Shown: positions 6,308 through 9,111 of the stretch, in pieces | Position numbering within the stretch: the stretch's first letter is position 1 | Layout of the letters: every line of letters begins with the position of its first letter | Source: Sulfurimonas sp. | Lineage (GTDB): Bacteria; Campylobacterota; Campylobacteria; Campylobacterales; Sulfurimonadaceae | NCBI GenBank assembly: GCA_030646745.1 | Contig: JAUSKV010000274.1 | Span: forward strand, 1 to 9,111 | Length of the DNA stretch: 9,111 nt | Reading direction: 5' to 3' | Translations under genes and position numbers: made by a program | Notes under the pieces: generated by a model | What the model was told of the DNA's origin: nothing | Seen by the model: only the letters and a program-made list of their open reading frames with translations | Databases searched by the model: none

Positions 6308-7000
6308 CTATTTAAGACTGTTCATGTATGCAATTAATGCTACGATTTCAGGAATCTGACCGTTTGCAACTGCATCTTTTACATCTTGATCTTTCATATC
6401 CGCTGCGATAACTTTTGCTTCAGCTAATGCTAAAGCGTTTGCTTCAGCTGTACTAGCTCCCATTTTAACAATTTTAGTTGACCCATCTTTCATAGGAACC
6501 GGTTTGTTATAAGGAGTAGAAAAGAACTGAGAAACAGTTAACTGTTCTGCATAAGCAGTATTTATATCTGCCTTATTTTTGAACATCCAAGTGTATGCAG
6601 GCATAATTGAACCCGGAACAACACCTGAAGGACTTTTCATATGATTTTCATGCCAGTCAGTAGTTCTATAATTACCAACTCTCATTAAATCTGGACCAGT
6701 TCTTTTTGAACCCCAAAGAAATGGTCTATCATATGCATACTCACCACTCAATGAGTAGTGACCATAACGGTCTGTTTCCGATTTAAACGGACGAACTAGC
6801 TGTGAATGGCATGCATTACAACTATTTTTAATATAAACATGACGACCCGCTAACTCTAAAGTAGAGTAAGGTGCTGTACCGATTACTGGGCGAGAAGCCT
6901 GTGCAAAGTTTGGAAGTATTTCTACTAAACCAGCGAAAGCAATCGTTACAAATATACCTACCGCAAAAAAGAACGGATGTTTTTCTAACCAATGAAACAT
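6308..7000 (-). CDS. ccoO: cbb3 cytochrome c oxidase subunit II, monohaem CcoO
   Basis: At 230 residues, CcoO is the membrane-anchored monohaem cytochrome c that hands electrons to CcoN. It has one N-terminal helix (about 10-28, after MFHWLEKHP). The haem-binding motif is C61-N-A-C-H65 within IKNSCNACHSQLVRPF. The probable axial ligand is M133 in SIMPAY, in the usual spacing for the family. The segments AGRHVYIKN and RPFLWGSKRTGPDLMRVG are typical CcoO landmarks. The C-terminal part (about 165-215) contains an Ala-rich helical insertion, ending IVALIAYMNSLK. AAAGGA 6 bases before the ATG and a gap of 15 bases from ccoN fit co-translation. Confidence 0.96.
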   Translation of the reverse strand: MFHWLEKHPFFFAVGIFVTIAFAGLVEILPNFAQASRPVIGTAPYSTLELAGRHVYIKNSCNACHSQLVRPFKSETDRYGHYSLSGEYAYDRPFLWGSKRTGPDLMRVGNYRTTDWHENHMKSPSGVVPGSIMPAYTWMFKNKADINTAYAEQLTVSQFFSTPYNKPVPMKDGSTKIVKMGASTAEANALALAEAKVIAADMKDQDVKDAVANGQIPEIVALIAYMNSLK

Positions 7001-7015
7001 ATTAAATCCTTTCTA

Positions 7016-8509
7016 TTAAGCGCCCATAGGCGAAGCATTTTGTAGCTCAGACTCTTCAACAGGACGAGCAGACATAGTTTTATAAATGTTATAAGCAAAC
7101 ATCAAGAAACCAACTAAGTATAATAAACCACCAACACCGCGAATAGCATAGTATGGATGTAAAACTGTAACCGTATCGATAAATGAGTAAGCTAAGTTAC
7201 CGAATTCATCGTGAGCACGCCACATCATACCTTGAGTAATTCCGGCAATCCACATAGAAGTGAAGTATAAAACAACACCTAATGTTTGAATCCAAAACTG
7301 AGATACCATTAATGATTTAGAGTAAATCTCTCTTTTGAACACACGAGGTGCCATGTGGTAAAGTGCTGCCATAATCATAAATCCAACCCAACCAAGAGTT
7401 CCATCATGAACATGTCCAACAATCCAGTCAGTAAAGTGAGCAATCGCATTAACAGATTTAATAGCTTGAATTGGACCTTCTAATGTTGAGAACATATAAA
7501 ATGTAGAACCAAGAACCATAAATTTAATCAATGGAGATGCTGCAACTTGCTGCCACTCACCCTTCATTGTAAGAAGCATATTGATTGCAGAACCCCATGA
7601 TGGAAGAATAAGGATTACAGAGAAGATAGAACCCATCGTTTGCATCCAATCTGGAACAGTTGAATATAACAAGTGGTGTCCACCGGCCCATAAATAAACG
7701 AACATTAAGCCCCAGAAAGAGAGTAATGATAATTTATATGAGTAAATTGCTTGACCTGATTCCTTCGGTAAGAAGTAATAAATCATCGCAACAATAGGCA
7801 CTGTAAAACCAAATGCAACTGCATTATGACCATACCACCACTCAACAAGAGCATCATTTGTACCGGCATACATAGAAACTGAATGCCACCAATTACCAAT
7901 TCCAGATTCGCCGGCAGCATTAGTTGCTAACATTGTAGGAATTTCCATATTGTTGAATAGATAGAGCATAGCTATACCTAAGAAAGTAGCTATATAGTAC
8001 CAAATAGAGATGTATAATGACTTCTCTCGGCGAATACCGATAAGACCAAATATACTTACACCAAATAGAACCCAAACAACAACAACAGCAATATCTATTG
8101 GCCATTCAAATTCAGCATACTCTTTTGAAGTAGTAATACCTAAAAATAGTGATGCAACGACAGCTACAACAACTACCATGTATAAAACAAAGTGCAACTT
8201 GCCAATAAACATCAAGAAGCCTGACTCTGCCATTGACACTTTTAATACACGCTGACCAACATAATACCAAGTAGCCCAAATACCACTTAAAGTAAACCCG
8301 AAAATAACTGCATCAGTATGCAGTGGACGAAGACGACTGTAGTTAGTAAATTCAGCTAGCCCTTGACCCAAGATTGTATTAACCCCTGGAAAAGCAAGCT
8401 CAAATGCTAATATTACACCGATGAGCATACCAACAATTCCCAACGCGATTGTTGTAAACATGAACATCTTAGCAACTGTGTAGTCGTACTCTAATGGACG
8501 ATTCTCCAT
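7016..8509 (-). CDS. ccoN: cbb3 cytochrome c oxidase subunit I, CcoN
   Basis: At 497 residues with about twelve membrane helices, CcoN is the catalytic subunit that reduces O2 to water at the haem b3-CuB centre and pumps protons. The ligands match the P. stutzeri structure with a constant offset of 21 in the C-terminal two thirds: H228 (WYGHN), H278 and H279 (GGHHL) for CuB, H366 for haem b3 and H368 for haem b (GHVHDG). Y272 occupies the place of the Tyr cross-linked to a CuB His, and E344 (TLEGP) the active-site Glu. H64 (RPLHTD) is the other haem b ligand. No catalytic residue is missing. GGAGG lies 6 bases before the ATG. It is first in the cluster and follows a 247-base gap, so the promoter is expected there. 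High-affinity cbb3 enzymes serve growth at low oxygen. Confidence 0.97.
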   Translation of the reverse strand: MENRPLEYDYTVAKMFMFTTIALGIVGMLIGVILAFELAFPGVNTILGQGLAEFTNYSRLRPLHTDAVIFGFTLSGIWATWYYVGQRVLKVSMAESGFLMFIGKLHFVLYMVVVVAVVASLFLGITTSKEYAEFEWPIDIAVVVVWVLFGVSIFGLIGIRREKSLYISIWYYIATFLGIAMLYLFNNMEIPTMLATNAAGESGIGNWWHSVSMYAGTNDALVEWWYGHNAVAFGFTVPIVAMIYYFLPKESGQAIYSYKLSLLSFWGLMFVYLWAGGHHLLYSTVPDWMQTMGSIFSVILILPSWGSAINMLLTMKGEWQQVAASPLIKFMVLGSTFYMFSTLEGPIQAIKSVNAIAHFTDWIVGHVHDGTLGWVGFMIMAALYHMAPRVFKREIYSKSLMVSQFWIQTLGVVLYFTSMWIAGITQGMMWRAHDEFGNLAYSFIDTVTVLHPYYAIRGVGGLLYLVGFLMFAYNIYKTMSARPVEESELQNASPMGA

Positions 8510-8553
8510 ATATAGCCTCCTTAAAGATTCAAAGCAATTTGCCTAATTAATCG

Positions 8554-8559
8554 AATATA
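8554..8559 (-). promoter_or_regulatory. Possible second -10 element of ccoN
   Basis: TATATT on the minus strand (5 of 6 to TATAAT) would start transcription near 8547. No convincing -35 is present. Very AT-rich flanks make chance matches common. Confidence 0.25.
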
Positions 8560-8580
8560 AATTAATTAAACTAATTAACC

Positions 8581-8594
8581 TTGTATAGTATCAA
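8581..8594 (-). promoter_or_regulatory. FNR-like box upstream of ccoN, proximal
   Basis: On the minus strand this reads TTGAT-ACTA-TACAA, 8 of 10 against the FNR consensus. It lies inside the inverted repeat TTGTAT-N7-ATACAA (8581-8599). The centre is exactly 33 bp, about three DNA turns, from the distal box. It covers the possible -10 TACTAT and is about 41 bp upstream of the start implied by a second possible -10, TATATT (8559-8554). Binding could block one start and drive the other. This is weaker evidence than for the distal box. Confidence 0.35.
8585..8593 (-). promoter_or_regulatory. Possible extended -10 element of ccoN
   Basis: TGATACTAT on the minus strand combines a TG motif with TACTAT (4 of 6 to TATAAT). 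No good -35 hexamer lies 17 bp upstream (GATTAC there), which fits either an activator-dependent promoter or the weak -35 use known from Campylobacterota sigma-70. The implied start is near 8578, leaving a leader of about 70 bases before ccoN. Confidence 0.35.
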
Positions 8595-8613
8595 TACAAT
8601 TGTTTAAGTAATC

Positions 8614-8627
8614 TTAATTTGTATCAA
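8614..8627 (-). promoter_or_regulatory. FNR-like box upstream of ccoN, distal
   Basis: On the minus strand this reads TTGAT-ACAA-ATTAA, matching the FNR/Anr consensus TTGAT-N4-ATCAA at 9 of 10 defined positions. It overlaps a perfect inverted repeat AATTTG-N3-CAAATT (8616-8630). Its centre (8620.5) is about 42 bp upstream of the start implied by the extended -10 TGATACTAT (8593-8585), the usual spacing for a class II Crp/Fnr activator. In an AT-rich region chance matches are likely, so this is a candidate only. Confidence 0.45.
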
Positions 8628-8712
8628 ATTCGCAATAAATCTTGATATATATTATTTTCTTGTTTACTTTTGGAGTTTTATAAAAATTTTTAAGTGAGAA
8701 ATATTTATTTTT

Positions 8713-8742
8713 TAGATCAAGGTAGAAGATTACCTTAATCTA
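8713..8742 (-). other. Hairpin just downstream of carA
   Basis: Two 12-base arms flank a 6-base loop. In the carA transcript all pairs form, with one G-U wobble (8718 with 8737), whereas the opposite-strand RNA would have a C-A mismatch there. This favours a structure in the carA message, beginning about 14 bases after its stop. It is not followed by a U-run (the next bases are A-rich), so it is not a standard intrinsic terminator. It may instead protect the carA 3' end or stop transcription weakly. Confidence 0.45.
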
Positions 8743-8756
8743 TTAAAGTGAGTTTA

Positions 8757-9111
8757 TTATCTTTTAACTAAAGAGAGAAATTCGTTAAAAATATATCTGC
8801 TCTCTTTCGGACCGGGACTAGATTCTGGATGGTGCTGTACAGAAAATATTGGTGCATTGTTGTACTTTAAACCCTCTATCGTATTGTCAAAAAGATTTGT
8901 ATGTGTAACTTCTGCTATTTCTACTATATTTTCAGGCACATTATAATTATGGTTTTGCGCGGTAATCTCTACTAAACCGGTTTTTTCATTTTTTACCGGA
9001 TGATTTCCGCCATGATGTCCAAACTTAAGTTTATGTGTATCTGCGCCTAATGCGCGCCCGATCAATTGATGACCAAGACAGATTCCAAAAATTGACACGC
9101 CGCTTTCGATT
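8757..9111 (-). CDS. carA: Carbamoyl-phosphate synthase small subunit, C-terminal part (cut by window edge)
   Basis: The last 117 codons are present. The frame runs off the window at 9111, so the true start is outside. CarA is the glutaminase subunit that releases ammonia from glutamine and passes it to CarB to make carbamoyl phosphate for arginine and pyrimidine synthesis. The class I amidotransferase core is visible: the nucleophile Cys in FGICLGHQ and the His and Glu of the triad in VQHHPESSPGP. GHHGGNHPV and TAQNHNY between them are typical of CarA and separate it from other amidotransferases such as TrpG or GuaA. The gene ends LSLVKR at the TAA (8759-8757). It lies on the same strand as ccoN, 247 bases upstream, with no functional link apparent. 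Confidence 0.95.
   Translation of the reverse strand, partial: IESGVSIFGICLGHQLIGRALGADTHKLKFGHHGGNHPVKNEKTGLVEITAQNHNYNVPENIVEIAEVTHTNLFDNTIEGLKYNNAPIFSVQHHPESSPGPKESRYIFNEFLSLVKR

Larger units (their letters stand above)
8510..8756 (-). promoter_or_regulatory. carA-ccoN intergenic region with presumed cco promoter
   Basis: This is the only long non-coding stretch in the window, and it is very AT-rich. I find no reading frame with a ribosome site in it. From the carA side it holds a 12-bp hairpin (8713-8742), an AT-rich middle, two FNR-like boxes (8614-8627 and 8581-8594), two possible -10 elements (8585-8590 and 8554-8559), and the ccoN Shine-Dalgarno sequence GGAGG (8520-8516). The cco genes are therefore probably transcribed from here, though read-through from carA is not excluded. 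Confidence 0.65.

Noticed and set aside
7920..8105. Minus-strand 61-codon frame inside ccoN
   Set aside because: It is a shifted frame of ccoN with an unlikely Cys/Tyr-rich product. CcoN is intact through this region.
8543..8578. Direct repeat CTAATTAA at 8543-8550 and 8571-8578
   Set aside because: It is made only of very AT-rich sequence in an AT-rich spacer. Chance repetition is likely, and no known operator has this form.
8642..8655. Third FNR-like site, TTGAT-ATAT-ATTAT
   Set aside because: It is 8 of 10 to the consensus but all within an AT repeat, and is 28 bp rather than a whole number of turns from the next box.
8713..8742. Hairpin as an intrinsic terminator
   Set aside because: No U-run follows on either strand. 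It is kept only as a hairpin of uncertain role.
1..9111. CRISPR arrays, tRNA or rRNA genes, insertion sequences, attachment sites
   Set aside because: I saw no regularly spaced repeats, no cloverleaf-forming sequence, no transposase gene and no terminal inverted repeats around the unknown gene at 52-1203.

Overview
The window is a low-GC, almost fully coding stretch in which every gene I can support lies on the minus strand, so it reads from position 9111 down to 1. The gene content and protein sequences point to a Campylobacterota (former Epsilonproteobacteria) bacterium. I infer a relative of Sulfurimonas or a similar free-living lineage, but the window alone does not fix the genus. The evidence is a ccoNOQP cbb3-oxidase cluster with a DUF4006 protein behind ccoP, a FixH protein, and an AddB-type nuclease next to AddA. 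As I recall it, Campylobacter has a comparable order downstream of ccoNOQP.

Layout in transcription order: (1) 9111-8757, the 3' end of carA, the glutaminase subunit of carbamoyl-phosphate synthase. (2) 8756-8510, a 247-base AT-rich intergenic region. It holds a hairpin after carA and, nearer ccoN, two FNR-like 14-bp boxes 33 bp apart, each about 41 bp upstream of a start implied by a possible -10 element. (3) 8509-5159, ccoN, ccoO, ccoQ and ccoP, the four structural subunits of the cbb3 high-affinity oxidase. All key haem and copper ligands are visible, and gaps are 9 to 15 bases. (4) 5148-3629, four accessory membrane proteins: DUF4006, an unlisted 29-residue single-helix protein, a TPM-like anchored periplasmic protein, and FixH. 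The last two appear to start with TTG. (5) 3588-1, a recombination block: addB, a 383-residue protein of unknown family, and the first 17 codons of addA.

The respiratory part forms a coherent unit. CcoN, CcoO and CcoP carry electrons from cytochrome c to O2, CcoQ stabilises the complex, and FixH plus the small membrane proteins probably serve its assembly or stability. AddA and AddB would together form a helicase-nuclease that processes double-strand DNA ends.

The most interesting point is the gene wedged between addB and addA (1203-52). It is much more AT-rich than addB in sampled stretches. It begins 3 bases after the addB stop, and its own stop overlaps the addA start in TAATG. It carries an R-N-x3-H motif (R187 to H192) typical of HEPN-fold RNases. 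A HEPN-like gene translationally linked to both subunits of a RecBCD-type enzyme suggests a defence or guard element that watches AddAB. This is inference, not proof.
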